The translations under genes and the position numbers were made by a program. DNA of 64,000 bases, taken from positions 145,813 to 209,812 of the forward strand of contig JAPKYZ010000092.1 of assembly GCA_026394055.1 (NCBI GenBank). Direction: 5' to 3'. Numbering within the stretch: position 1 is the first letter of the stretch; every line of letters starts with the position of its first letter. Below the pieces are notes generated by a model, which searched no databases, was not told where the DNA came from, and saw only the letters and a list, made by a program, of their open reading frames with translations. This document shows, in pieces, positions 1 through 7,563 of this stretch. The stretch is from Acidobacteriota bacterium (GTDB taxonomy: Bacteria; Acidobacteriota; Terriglobia; Bryobacterales; Bryobacteraceae).

Positions 1-186
1 AAGAAGCTCACCGGATGGATGCCACATACCATAGTGGAGGAGCTGAGGCACCTAAGTGAATACATTGTATCAGTGCTCAATTCGTGTTCAAAGTGTAATA
101 TCATTTTTTCAACAACAAAATCGGGGCGAAATGTTCTGAAAGGCCCGCCCCTACGATCCCAGATAAAACAGGCTGAGGCGGCGTAG
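1..186 (+). other. Possible 3' end of a gene cut by the window edge
   Basis: Frame 1 is open from the first base to a TAG at 184-186, giving about 61 codons without a start inside the window. The stretch is clearly more AT-rich than the rest of the window, where a stop-free run is less expected. The putative peptide has a CSKC pair near its middle but resembles no family I know. It would overlap the end of the convergent gene at 151-879 by about 35 bases. It could be a decayed gene end or chance. Confidence 0.2.
123..151 (-). terminator. Weak hairpin downstream of the coaX-operon hypothetical gene
   Basis: On the minus strand GGGGCG and CGCCCC form a six-pair stem just after the stop at 151-153. 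It is followed by a T-rich stretch containing GATTTTGTTGTTG. The position fits an intrinsic terminator for the valS-nadC-birA-coaX operon, but the stem is short and the T tract is interrupted. Confidence 0.35.
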
Positions 187-879
187 TCCTTTGTTTTCAA
201 GCAGACGGCGGTCGAGAAACTGCCGCTCGACCAGCGCCAATTGTTCGGCCGTCATCTTGCCGCGGTAGGGGCGCAATTGCCGGTCCAGCTCCTGACGCGC
301 GGCCAAATGGGCGTCATCCGACATTTCCAGCCGCGCCGTGGCCAGCATTTTCTCCTCCAGCGCCGTTAGGCGTTGTTCAAGCCCTTCCAGGTCAACAAAA
401 TGAAGCTCCACTTCAAGGGCTAGTCTTTCTAGTACCGCAGCTACCGGGAGATATCCCTTGCCGGCCCCGGCTATCGCCTTGGCACTCTGTTCCAGATACT
501 CCCGCAAAGCCTCGATGGGGAACGGTGGCGCCACCTCGGCCTTGTTGCCGGTCTCGCCCCGCGCCAGGTCCTCCGCGGCTTTCAGCACGGCTTGCGCGCA
601 ATAGGCCAGCGAGTTGACCGCCTGCGTCCGCTGCTTCTTGGAACGCCACTTCTCGAACGCCGAATCGATGCCCTGGAGCGCTGCCTGCAGCGGGACGCCG
701 GACTTCTGCCAGGTTTCGATCAACGCCCAATCGAGCGGTGAAAGCAGAAAGAAGCCGGTACCGCGCGCTTGCCGGAACTGCTCCTCAATTTCGGTGAAGT
801 AGTTGAAGTAGTTGCGCGGCCAATCGGCATCAGGACCAACGGAACCGGGTCCGGCCGGGGCTACTGGTTCTTCTGCCAA
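151..879 (-). CDS. Conserved hypothetical protein, last gene of the valS-nadC-birA-coaX operon
   Basis: The 242-residue product is soluble, with no signal peptide or membrane segment. It starts with a short Pro/Ala-rich stretch. Residues about 20-105 look helical and rich in aromatic residues and glutamate. A second helical block around residues 125-235 ends in a basic segment (RRLLENKGLRRL). I do not recognise the family. The TTG start at 879 lies inside the end of coaX (19-base overlap), with an AAGGA about 11 bases upstream, so translation is probably coupled to coaX. Position in a cofactor operon does not establish a role. The reading frame is well supported by length and by the absence of any competing gene. 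Confidence 0.75.
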   Translation of the reverse strand: MAEEPVAPAGPGSVGPDADWPRNYFNYFTEIEEQFRQARGTGFFLLSPLDWALIETWQKSGVPLQAALQGIDSAFEKWRSKKQRTQAVNSLAYCAQAVLKAAEDLARGETGNKAEVAPPFPIEALREYLEQSAKAIAGAGKGYLPVAAVLERLALEVELHFVDLEGLEQRLTALEEKMLATARLEMSDDAHLAARQELDRQLRPYRGKMTAEQLALVERQFLDRRLLENKGLRRLSLFYLGS

Positions 880-1619
880 GTGAGCAAGAGTCCTTTGAGG
901 GTGAGATCGGGGTCGGCCAGCTTGATGAACTTGGAGCCGTTGACGATCAGGCTGGCTTGTCCGCCGGTGGCGACCACTTTGGTGGAAGGCCCGAGTTCCA
1001 CCAGCAGGCGCTCCAGGATGCCATCAATCGCGCCCAAGACTGAATGGTAGAGGCCGCTCTGGATGCAATCGACGGTGTTGCGGCCGATCAGGCGGGCGGG
1101 CTCACGAAAGTCCACCAGGGGCAGGCGAGCGGTCTTTTGGTAGAGGCCGGTGGTGGCCATGCCGATGCCGGGGCAGATGATGCCGCCGATGAACTTGCGA
1201 TCAGCCGAGACGACATCGAAGTTGATGGCGGTACCCAGGTCGACGACGACGCAGGGGAAGCCGTAATGCTCGGCGGCGGCGTTGGCGAGGCGGTCGGCGC
1301 CGGCTTCGCGGGGATGGTCGATGTCGATGCCGATCCCAAGGTCCAGGTCGACTGACAGAAACAGCGGCTGGGAGTTGAAGTAGCGCTGGCACATCTCGGT
1401 GAGCGGCTGGTCCACCGGCGGGACGACGCTCGCGATCACCATGCCGCGGAAGGCTTCCAGGCGATATCCAGCGAGGGTAAGCAGTTGGCGCAACTTGATG
1501 CCCCATTCGTCGGCCGTCTGCTCGCGATCAGTGCGGAGCCGCCACGCCGTGACCAGTACATCGCCCGCGAAGACGCCAATAGTGACGTTGGTATTGCCGA
1601 CATCGAGCGCGAGAATCAT
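861..1619 (-). CDS. coaX: Type III pantothenate kinase
   Basis: Phosphorylates pantothenate with ATP, the first committed step of coenzyme A synthesis, in the cytosol. The 252-residue length is typical of CoaX. The N terminus carries the ATP-binding DVGNTN motif of the acetate/sugar kinase/Hsp70/actin fold at residues 6-11. GADR follows near residue 100 and VVDLGTA near residue 125, both hallmarks of the type III enzyme. The gene overlaps birA by four bases upstream and the hypothetical gene by 19 bases downstream. BirA-CoaX adjacency is a common arrangement in many bacteria and supports both calls. No other pantothenate kinase is seen in the window. Confidence 0.95.
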   Translation of the reverse strand: MILALDVGNTNVTIGVFAGDVLVTAWRLRTDREQTADEWGIKLRQLLTLAGYRLEAFRGMVIASVVPPVDQPLTEMCQRYFNSQPLFLSVDLDLGIGIDIDHPREAGADRLANAAAEHYGFPCVVVDLGTAINFDVVSADRKFIGGIICPGIGMATTGLYQKTARLPLVDFREPARLIGRNTVDCIQSGLYHSVLGAIDGILERLLVELGPSTKVVATGGQASLIVNGSKFIKLADPDLTLKGLLLTWQKNQ

Positions 1620-2278
1620 CGGGTTAGGTCTCCTGCGGGGCGCACGCCACCCGCGTAGATGGTGACACGTTCTCCCGAGTCCTTTTGTAGCAGCAGAAAG
1701 CCGTCAGCGTCGAGGCCCGCCGTGGTGCCGTACCCATGGCCTTCGACATGGACGCGCCGCCCCAGCGCGTAGCCGGAGAATTGCGTGAACAGGCGCAGGA
1801 TGGCGCTGCGGTCGAGCTCGAGAAAATCGTTGAGCGTGCGGCGGAGAGTCTCGAGAAGAGCGTCGCGTTCGACGCCCGAGAGCCAGGCGGCTTCCGGATG
1901 TCCGGGGTCCTGCAAGTTGATGCCGATCCCGGCGAGCACAGTTCCGTTATGCAGCGTGCAGAGGATGCCCGCCAGCTTGCGGTCGCCCACCATCACATCG
2001 TTGGGCCAGCGCAGATCACACGGCACGGCCACGGCTTCCCGAACGGCCAGGCCGATGGCGAGCGTCAGCATGGGGATGGTGGAACTGGGGCGCAGGACGA
2101 AGGTGACGTAGAGGACGCCTTGGGGGGAGAGCCAGCTATGCCCGTGCCTGCCCTGCCCCGCTGTCTGCTCATCGGCCACGACGCACGACAAGTGCGGCGC
2201 GCCCTCATCCGCCAGCCGTGCGGCGTCGGCCATGGTGGAGGTGGTGGACTTCAGATGGACAACCAGCGGTTCGATCAC
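1616..2278 (-). CDS. birA: Biotin--[acetyl-CoA-carboxylase] ligase (monofunctional BirA)
   Basis: Attaches biotin, through biotinyl-AMP, to the carboxyl carrier protein of acetyl-CoA carboxylase. Residues about 45-55 carry the adenylate/biotin loop GQGRHGHSW, a variant of the usual GRGRxGRxW. RWPND and KLAGIL follow around residues 93-106; the lysine of the latter contacts biotinyl-AMP in known enzymes. At 220 residues there is no N-terminal winged helix, so this is a group I ligase without the repressor function of E. coli BirA. It overlaps nadC and coaX by four bases on each side, which suggests translational coupling. Confidence 0.93.
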   Translation of the reverse strand: MIEPLVVHLKSTTSTMADAARLADEGAPHLSCVVADEQTAGQGRHGHSWLSPQGVLYVTFVLRPSSTIPMLTLAIGLAVREAVAVPCDLRWPNDVMVGDRKLAGILCTLHNGTVLAGIGINLQDPGHPEAAWLSGVERDALLETLRRTLNDFLELDRSAILRLFTQFSGYALGRRVHVEGHGYGTTAGLDADGFLLLQKDSGERVTIYAGGVRPAGDLTR

Positions 2279-3087
2279 GGCAGCAGGGTCAGGCGGAAGT
2301 TGAGGTCGACGGCGGTGGCGGAATGCGTGAGGGCGCCCACGGAAACGAAGTCAGCGCCAGCTTCCGCGTAGGGCCGGATGGTGGCGAGAGTGACTCCGCC
2401 CGAGATCTCGCACGAGGCGCGGCCAGCAACATGCTCGATCCAGCGGCGGGCTTCGGCGGGCGTCAGATTGTCGAGCAGCAGGCGCGTCGCCCCGGCATCG
2501 AGCGCTTCATTCAGCTCATCCCAGGTGCGCACTTCGATCTCGACAATCGGGTGCTGGCCGAGCGCGCCTTTCAGCGCATTGGTCACCGACCCGGCAGCGG
2601 AGATGTGGTTGTTCTTGATCAGCACGGCGTCGTAGAGGCCCATCCGGTGATTGGTGGCACCACCCGCCTTGGTGGCCATCTTTTCGAGCGCGCGCAAGCC
2701 CGGAATCGTCTTGCGGGTGTCGAGCAAGCGGCAGTTGGTGCCAGCCATCGCGTCGACGTACTGGCGCGTCAACGTCGCAATGCCCGACAGGCGCTGCAAG
2801 AGATTCAGCGCGGTCCGTTCAAGCGTCAGCAGCCGCCGCGCTTTGCCGCGCACGTGGGCGATCGGAGTGCCGTCGATGACGCGCGTGCCGTCTTCCACCA
2901 GCAGCTCAATCGATTGATAGAGCTCCGGCAACAGAGTGGTGCCCGCAATCACGCAATCCTGGCGGGCGAAGAACGTGCCCGAGGCATCGAGCGATTCCGG
3001 CACCGTCAGTTCGCTGGTGATGTCACCCGCGCCGATGTCTTCAGCCAGCGCCCGATCCAGCAGTTCGCGAATGGCCGGGCTAACCAC
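2275..3087 (-). CDS. nadC: Nicotinate-nucleotide pyrophosphorylase (carboxylating)
   Basis: Quinolinate phosphoribosyltransferase: converts quinolinate and PRPP to nicotinate mononucleotide, CO2 and pyrophosphate in de novo NAD synthesis. Family signatures include an N-terminal AEDIGAGDITSE segment, the central LLDTRKTIPGLR, and NNHI near residue 165 followed by IEVRTWDE. I place the start at the GTG at 3085-3087, giving 270 residues, because the longer frame would add an unrelated peptide lying wholly within the valS end. This start overlaps the valS stop by eight bases. nadD, a later step of the same pathway, lies at 55479-56015 in the same window. Confidence 0.93.
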   Translation of the reverse strand: MVSPAIRELLDRALAEDIGAGDITSELTVPESLDASGTFFARQDCVIAGTTLLPELYQSIELLVEDGTRVIDGTPIAHVRGKARRLLTLERTALNLLQRLSGIATLTRQYVDAMAGTNCRLLDTRKTIPGLRALEKMATKAGGATNHRMGLYDAVLIKNNHISAAGSVTNALKGALGQHPIVEIEVRTWDELNEALDAGATRLLLDNLTPAEARRWIEHVAGRASCEISGGVTLATIRPYAEAGADFVSVGALTHSATAVDLNFRLTLLP

Positions 3088-5641
3088 GGAGCTTTTCCAA
3101 CTGCCCTTCGTACTCGGCCAGCTTGGCGCGGAGGCCATCGACGATGTGAGCCGGGGCGCGGCCCATGAATTTTTCGTCGCCCAGTTGGCGCTTGGAGTTG
3201 GCGATCACCTTCTCCAGTTGCTCAACTTCTTTGGCGATGCGCACCTTCTGGTCTTCGCTGACGACGATGCCGGTGAAGGCGAGCGCCTCGCCGGGCTTTT
3301 CGACGTAGCTCAGCTCGACGCCGCTCAACCGGCGCACGGCCTCAGCATTGTCGCGCGCGGTGACCACAAACGCCGTGTCGCCTTCCAGCGTCAAGGTCTT
3401 GGTCTGCCGCTGGTTGGCCTTGATGTCGCGGACCTTGGTGATGATCTCCTGGAGCCGCTCCATCTCTTTCTCGGCGGCGGCATCTTCGAGCGCGGCGTCG
3501 GGTTGCGGGAAGGCGGCCAAGGTGATGGAACGGCCTTCGCCCGGGTTCAGGCGCTGCCACAGCTCCTCCGTGATGAACGGCATTTCTGGATGCAGCAGGC
3601 GCAGGGCGCTCTCAAAGACGTTCAGGATGTTGCGCCAGTGATGGTCGAGGCCGGAGCCTTCGACGAAGCGCATCTTTTTCAGCTCAATGTACCAGTCGCA
3701 AAAATCGCTCCAGAAGAAGTGCCAGATGGTCTGGGCGGCTTCATGGTAGCGGTACTGCTCGATGGCGGAGTTCATCGCAGTCGCCGCGGCGTTCAGACGG
3801 GACCAGATCCAGCGGTCTTCGAGCGTGGTGCGTTCGCCGGCCTCGGGGATGCACGGCTCGACGCCAGCCTTCTCCATGTTGAGGAACAGGAAGCGCGAGG
3901 CGTTCCAGATCTTGTTGGCGAAGTTGCGCGAGGCGGGTAGCTTGTCTTCGGTCCAGACAATGTCGGCACCGGGGGCGGCGGCGGTCAACAGGGCCATGCG
4001 CACGGCGTCGGTGCCGTACTTGGCCGTGATGTCCAGCGGGTCCACCGTGTTGCCGCGCGTCTTCGACATCTTGCGTTTTTCGGCGTCACGCACGATGCCG
4101 TGGATGTAGACCTTGCGGAACGGCACATCGCCCATGAATTCCAGGCCCAGCATGGCCATGCGGCTGCACCACAGGAACAGAATCTCGTAGCCCATGATCA
4201 TCAGCGACGTCGGGTAGAACGTCTTTAAATCGGGCGTCTGGTCCGGGAAGCCGAGCGTGGACATGGGCCACAGGCCGCTCGAAAACCAGGTGTCGAGCAC
4301 GTCGGAATCCTGCTTCAAATCACTGCTGCCGCACTTGGTGCAAACGGTGGGGGCTTCACGCGCGACGATGATCTCTTTGCAGTCTTGGCAGTGCCAGGCC
4401 GGGATCTGGTGGCCCCACCACAGCTGGCGCGACACGCACCAATCATGGATGTTGTCGAGCCAAGCCAGCAGCGTGCGGCTCCAGTTTTCCGGCTGCACTT
4501 CGATGCGGCCATCGCGAACGGCCTGCGCCGCCTTGTCCGCCAGCGGCTTCATCTTGACGAACCACTGGGTCGAGAGCATCGGCTCGATCACAGTGGAGCA
4601 GCGGTCGCACTTGCCGACGCTCATGGCGTGCGGTTCGGTCTTCACCAGGTAGCCGCCGGCTTCGAGATCAGCCAGGACGCGCTTGCGGGCGTCAAAACGG
4701 TCCAGGCCTTCGTAGACACCCGCGGCGGCGGTCATTTTGGCCTGTTCGTTGATCACCTTGATGCGGGGCAGGTCATGCCGCTTGCCGGCTTCAAAGTCGT
4801 TCGGATCGTGCGCGGGGGTCACCTTCACGACACCGGTGCCGAACTTGGGGTCGGCGAAGTCGTCGCAGATGATCGGGATTTCGCGGTTGAGCAGCGGCAG
4901 CGTCACGGTCTTGCCGTGCAGGTGGGTGTAGCGCTCATCCTTAGGGTTGATGGCGACGGCGGTGTCACCCAGCATCGTCTCGGGCCGCGTGGTGGCCACC
5001 GTCAGCCACTCATCGGTGCCAGTGACCTGATAGCGAATATGCCAGAGGGACCCTTCGTGGTCCTCATGCTTCACTTCGAGATCCGACAGTGCCGTTTCGC
5101 AACGCGGGCACCAGTTCACCAGGTATTCGCCCCGATAGACGAGGCCGCGTTCGTGCAGACCACAAAAGACCTCGCGGACGGCGCGCGACAGGCCATCGTC
5201 CAGCGTAAAGCGGCTGCGGGACCAATCGACGCTGGCGCCCACCTGCTTCATCTGGTTCAGAATGGCGCCGCCGGATTCGGCCTTCCACTTCCAGACACGC
5301 TTGAGGAACTCCTCACGGCCCAGTTCGTGCTTGCGGATGCCTTCTTCTTTTAGCAGCTTCCGCTCCACCACCATTTGCGTGGCGATGCCGGCGTGGTCCA
5401 TGCCGGGCAGCCACAGGGTGTTGTAGCCGCACATGCGACGCCAGCGAATGGCGACGTCGATCAGAGTGTGCTCCAGCATGTGGCCCATGTGGAGCGATCC
5501 GGTGACGTTGGGGGGCGGGATGGTGAGCGAAAACATCGGCTTCTCGCTGGCGGCGTCGGCCGTAAAGAAGCCCTGATCCACCCACCACTGAGCCCAACGC
5601 TGTTCGAAAAGTTGGGGCTCGTAAACTTTCTCAATTTGCAT
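3080..5641 (-). CDS. valS: Valyl-tRNA synthetase
   Basis: Class I aminoacyl-tRNA synthetase that charges tRNA-Val and edits mischarged threonine. The 853-residue protein has the HIGH signature as HMGH at residues 51-54, after PPNVTGSL, and the KMSKS loop as KMSKT in the second half. The editing insertion, anticodon-binding region and C-terminal coiled-coil arm (about the last 60 residues, rich in Glu, Lys and Leu) are all present. The ATG at 5639-5641 is preferred over an upstream in-frame ATG at 5674, because GGAAG lies about nine bases ahead and homologues begin close to MQIEKVYEP. It is the first gene of the five-gene minus-strand operon. Confidence 0.97.
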   Translation of the reverse strand: MQIEKVYEPQLFEQRWAQWWVDQGFFTADAASEKPMFSLTIPPPNVTGSLHMGHMLEHTLIDVAIRWRRMCGYNTLWLPGMDHAGIATQMVVERKLLKEEGIRKHELGREEFLKRVWKWKAESGGAILNQMKQVGASVDWSRSRFTLDDGLSRAVREVFCGLHERGLVYRGEYLVNWCPRCETALSDLEVKHEDHEGSLWHIRYQVTGTDEWLTVATTRPETMLGDTAVAINPKDERYTHLHGKTVTLPLLNREIPIICDDFADPKFGTGVVKVTPAHDPNDFEAGKRHDLPRIKVINEQAKMTAAAGVYEGLDRFDARKRVLADLEAGGYLVKTEPHAMSVGKCDRCSTVIEPMLSTQWFVKMKPLADKAAQAVRDGRIEVQPENWSRTLLAWLDNIHDWCVSRQLWWGHQIPAWHCQDCKEIIVAREAPTVCTKCGSSDLKQDSDVLDTWFSSGLWPMSTLGFPDQTPDLKTFYPTSLMIMGYEILFLWCSRMAMLGLEFMGDVPFRKVYIHGIVRDAEKRKMSKTRGNTVDPLDITAKYGTDAVRMALLTAAAPGADIVWTEDKLPASRNFANKIWNASRFLFLNMEKAGVEPCIPEAGERTTLEDRWIWSRLNAAATAMNSAIEQYRYHEAAQTIWHFFWSDFCDWYIELKKMRFVEGSGLDHHWRNILNVFESALRLLHPEMPFITEELWQRLNPGEGRSITLAAFPQPDAALEDAAAEKEMERLQEIITKVRDIKANQRQTKTLTLEGDTAFVVTARDNAEAVRRLSGVELSYVEKPGEALAFTGIVVSEDQKVRIAKEVEQLEKVIANSKRQLGDEKFMGRAPAHIVDGLRAKLAEYEGQLEKLRG

Positions 5642-5711
5642 GGTGGAAACTTCCAGGATACTAGGGCGCCGCAACCTTCACCAAACTTGTGGTGTTTAGG
5701 AAGAGCAGGAG

Positions 5712-6059
5712 ATGTACAAACCAATGATCAAATTTCTCACCATTGCCCTGCTGGCCACCGGCCTGACTTTCGCGCAGCAACCCGCCCGCCACGGGTTCCA
5801 GCGCGGACGTCTGGCCCAGGAGCTGAACCTCACTGATGCCCAGAAAGAGCAACTGAAGCCGATCATGAAGGAGCAGGCCCAAAAGATGCGGGCCCTGCGC
5901 GACCAGAACCAGTCGCAGCGCGAGGAGATGAAGAAGCTGCGTGACGAAAACGACGCCAAGGTGCGCGCGATTCTCACGCCGGAGCAGGCGGCGAAGTTCG
6001 TTGAACTGAAAAAGCAAGCCCGCGGCGGACGGCGGGGCGGCCGCGGGCCGCGGGCGTAG
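5712..6059 (+). CDS. Small Spy/CpxP-like periplasmic protein
   Basis: A 115-residue protein with an N-terminal signal peptide ending near AQQ (about residue 22). The helical, Lys/Glu/Gln-rich body has two LTxxQ-type motifs, LTDAQKEQ and LTPEQAAK, which mark the Spy/CpxP/heavy-metal resistor superfamily. Such proteins act as periplasmic chaperones or metal sensors; the exact role here is inferred only from the family. The C terminus is a short Arg/Gly tail. The start at 5712 has AGGAAG eight bases upstream; the second ATG at 5724 is also possible. It is divergent from valS with about 70 bases between. Confidence 0.8.
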   Translation: MYKPMIKFLTIALLATGLTFAQQPARHGFQRGRLAQELNLTDAQKEQLKPIMKEQAQKMRALRDQNQSQREEMKKLRDENDAKVRAILTPEQAAKFVELKKQARGGRRGGRGPRA

Positions 6060-6063
6060 CGCC

Positions 6064-7125
6064 TTAAGGCCAGACGCCGAGTTTGGCCAGTCTCCCGCGT
6101 AGCTCGTCGGGCGTACCGGCATACCCGCCGTAGGCCAAGGTGCCATCGGCCGCAATCAACGCGACCGAAGGCGTGGTTGAGAGTTGGAGGGCGGTGCGAA
6201 GGGATGAATTAAATTGGCTAATCGTCTCCAGCTTCAACCCGTGCTCCTTCAGATAAGCCTGCGCGGTATTGAGGTCATATCCGGTCACGCCGATGACCAC
6301 AAACTTGGAGCCGCCGAACTGGCGGGCCAGTAGGTCAAAGAATGCCAGTTGGTCGTTGCAACAAGCCGGCGACCAGAAAAACACCAGGGCGTTTCGTCCC
6401 TTGATCGTCTCGAGCCCGGGCAATGGAGGCACGCTCTTGCCGAGCAGTGGGTGCGGTTCGCCGCGAGAGAATTCCAGCACCTTATCAAAGCCTGGCGGCG
6501 GCGCGATGGTAAACACAGAGTCATCTATTGGCTGGTTGAACCGGATATTGCGATAAGCATGGGTCTCAAACGCATGGATCTCCTCCGAGTGCTTCTGGTC
6601 TGTGACCACTTGGTGGATGGCGTAACGCTCCTTTTCGATCCAAGCGGTGAACTCGCGTGAGGGTGCGCCCGGTCCCCGCGGCTTGAACTTTCCGGTGATC
6701 ACCCAGCATGCCGCGCCATCGTGCGATTCCTCGCGGGCGGTCGTCGCCGAGGCCGCATCATTGGCCAGCCAGAAGCCCCAAAAATCACCTGGATGTTCCT
6801 TTTCGCCCAACCCCAACGGCTTCAGGATGTACTCACGCCTTGAACTATTGGACATATAGAGATTGGTGCCATCCATGACATAGGCATCGCGCCCTACGGG
6901 GAAACCTCTGCGCCGGAAGTGGCCCGGCGCGCGGTACTCCCAATGCATGTCAAGGCGCGTGTCGCGCGTGGTAGCGGAGCCGGTCCGCATCTCAAACTTA
7001 TAAGTAACGTCAACTTCCAGTGACCGCAGCCCGCGATAAGTATCTTCCGCGCGGTGCAGTATTTCCATGGCGTCTTGGGCTTGGCAGAATGCGGCCCCGA
7101 GGATTAGGAAAGAAACGGTTTTCAT
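6064..7125 (-). CDS. Exported LolA-like plus thioredoxin-fold (TlpA-type) protein with an atypical Cys-Cys site
   Basis: The 353-residue protein begins with a short signal peptide cleaved around residue 16. Residues about 18-210 resemble an outer-membrane lipoprotein-sorting (LolA/DUF2092) fold: AEDTYRGLRSLEVDVTYKFE, then alternating strands. Residues about 225-350 are a TlpA/AlkC-type thioredoxin fold with FFWSPACC at 249-256, TTPSVALIAADG with a likely cis-Pro, and a C-terminal GTPDEL helix. The active site is two adjacent cysteines (255-256), not CxxC, so classical disulfide exchange is doubtful. The ATG at 7125 follows GGGAGG, which lies in a perfect hairpin (7131-7168). It is transcribed towards the Spy-like gene, with its stop four bases beyond that gene's end. 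Confidence 0.72.
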   Translation of the reverse strand: MKTVSFLILGAAFCQAQDAMEILHRAEDTYRGLRSLEVDVTYKFEMRTGSATTRDTRLDMHWEYRAPGHFRRRGFPVGRDAYVMDGTNLYMSNSSRREYILKPLGLGEKEHPGDFWGFWLANDAASATTAREESHDGAACWVITGKFKPRGPGAPSREFTAWIEKERYAIHQVVTDQKHSEEIHAFETHAYRNIRFNQPIDDSVFTIAPPPGFDKVLEFSRGEPHPLLGKSVPPLPGLETIKGRNALVFFWSPACCNDQLAFFDLLARQFGGSKFVVIGVTGYDLNTAQAYLKEHGLKLETISQFNSSLRTALQLSTTPSVALIAADGTLAYGGYAGTPDELRGRLAKLGVWP

Positions 7126-7130
7126 ACAAC

Positions 7131-7168
7131 CTCCCGTCGTCCAGATTTGACGCTTGAGACGACGGGAG
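7131..7168 (-). promoter_or_regulatory. Perfect hairpin burying the ribosome binding site of the gene starting at 7125
   Basis: CTCCCGTCGTC (7131-7141) and GACGACGGGAG (7158-7168) are perfect 11-base complements with a 16-base loop. In the mRNA the 3' arm contains GGGAG of the Shine-Dalgarno sequence, five bases before the ATG at 7123-7125. Folding would hide the site, so a translational switch or RNA thermometer-like control is possible. The complementarity is seen directly; the regulatory role is inferred. Confidence 0.5.
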
Positions 7169-7275
7169 CGTGCAAGAGTATTTTGCGTAACTGGCGAGGG
7201 CCTGTGCAGACTATCATCGCTCCTGCGCGGCAGATCACCGGGTCAAGAGCCGCACAGCTCCCATCAAACGCTAAC

Positions 7276-7507
7276 GCCTCACTCTGAGCCGCGACAGAAT
7301 GGAGCGGAGTGCCCTCCCGTCGCTCTCGCGCCTTCGAGTGAGGTGCACAAGATCCGCCCAACTCGCCAAAAACGCCCGGGCACACGCCCTCACTCGAACC
7401 GTGCCTCGCTTGCCATTAGCGGCGCGGCCGGGACAGCCGGGTGCAACGAGCGGTGGGTGCGGTTGGAGGGCACTCCGCTCCATTTCTGTCGCGGCTCGGC
7501 GTGAGGC
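7276..7507. repeat. Nested inverted-repeat element of about 232 bp
   Basis: The outer arms 7276-7317 and 7465-7507 are about 42 bases each and match as inverted copies with only a few differences. Inside, TTCGAGTGAGG (7333-7343) is repeated perfectly in inverted form at 7388-7398. The right arm shares GAGGGCA, CCGCTCC and GTCGCGGCTCGG elements with repeats at 38250-38287 and 56041-56079. No transposase is encoded, so it could be a MITE-like or REP-like element. Confidence 0.75.
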
Positions 7508-7563
7508 GGACAGCGCGTTGATGCGCACTTAGCGAAACTTCGCGACGGTCGTGCGAACAGGCC

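Larger units (their letters stand above)
7126..7563. other. 438-bp intergenic region holding two inverted-repeat structures
   Basis: No convincing gene lies here; the short open frames match nothing and sit over repeats. The first 43 bases are the leader of the thioredoxin-fold gene and contain a perfect 11-bp stem. Bases 7276-7507 form a nested inverted repeat. The remaining bases (7169-7275 and 7508-7563) show no motif I can assign, although a promoter for the minus-strand gene starting at 7125 should lie here. Confidence 0.6.
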
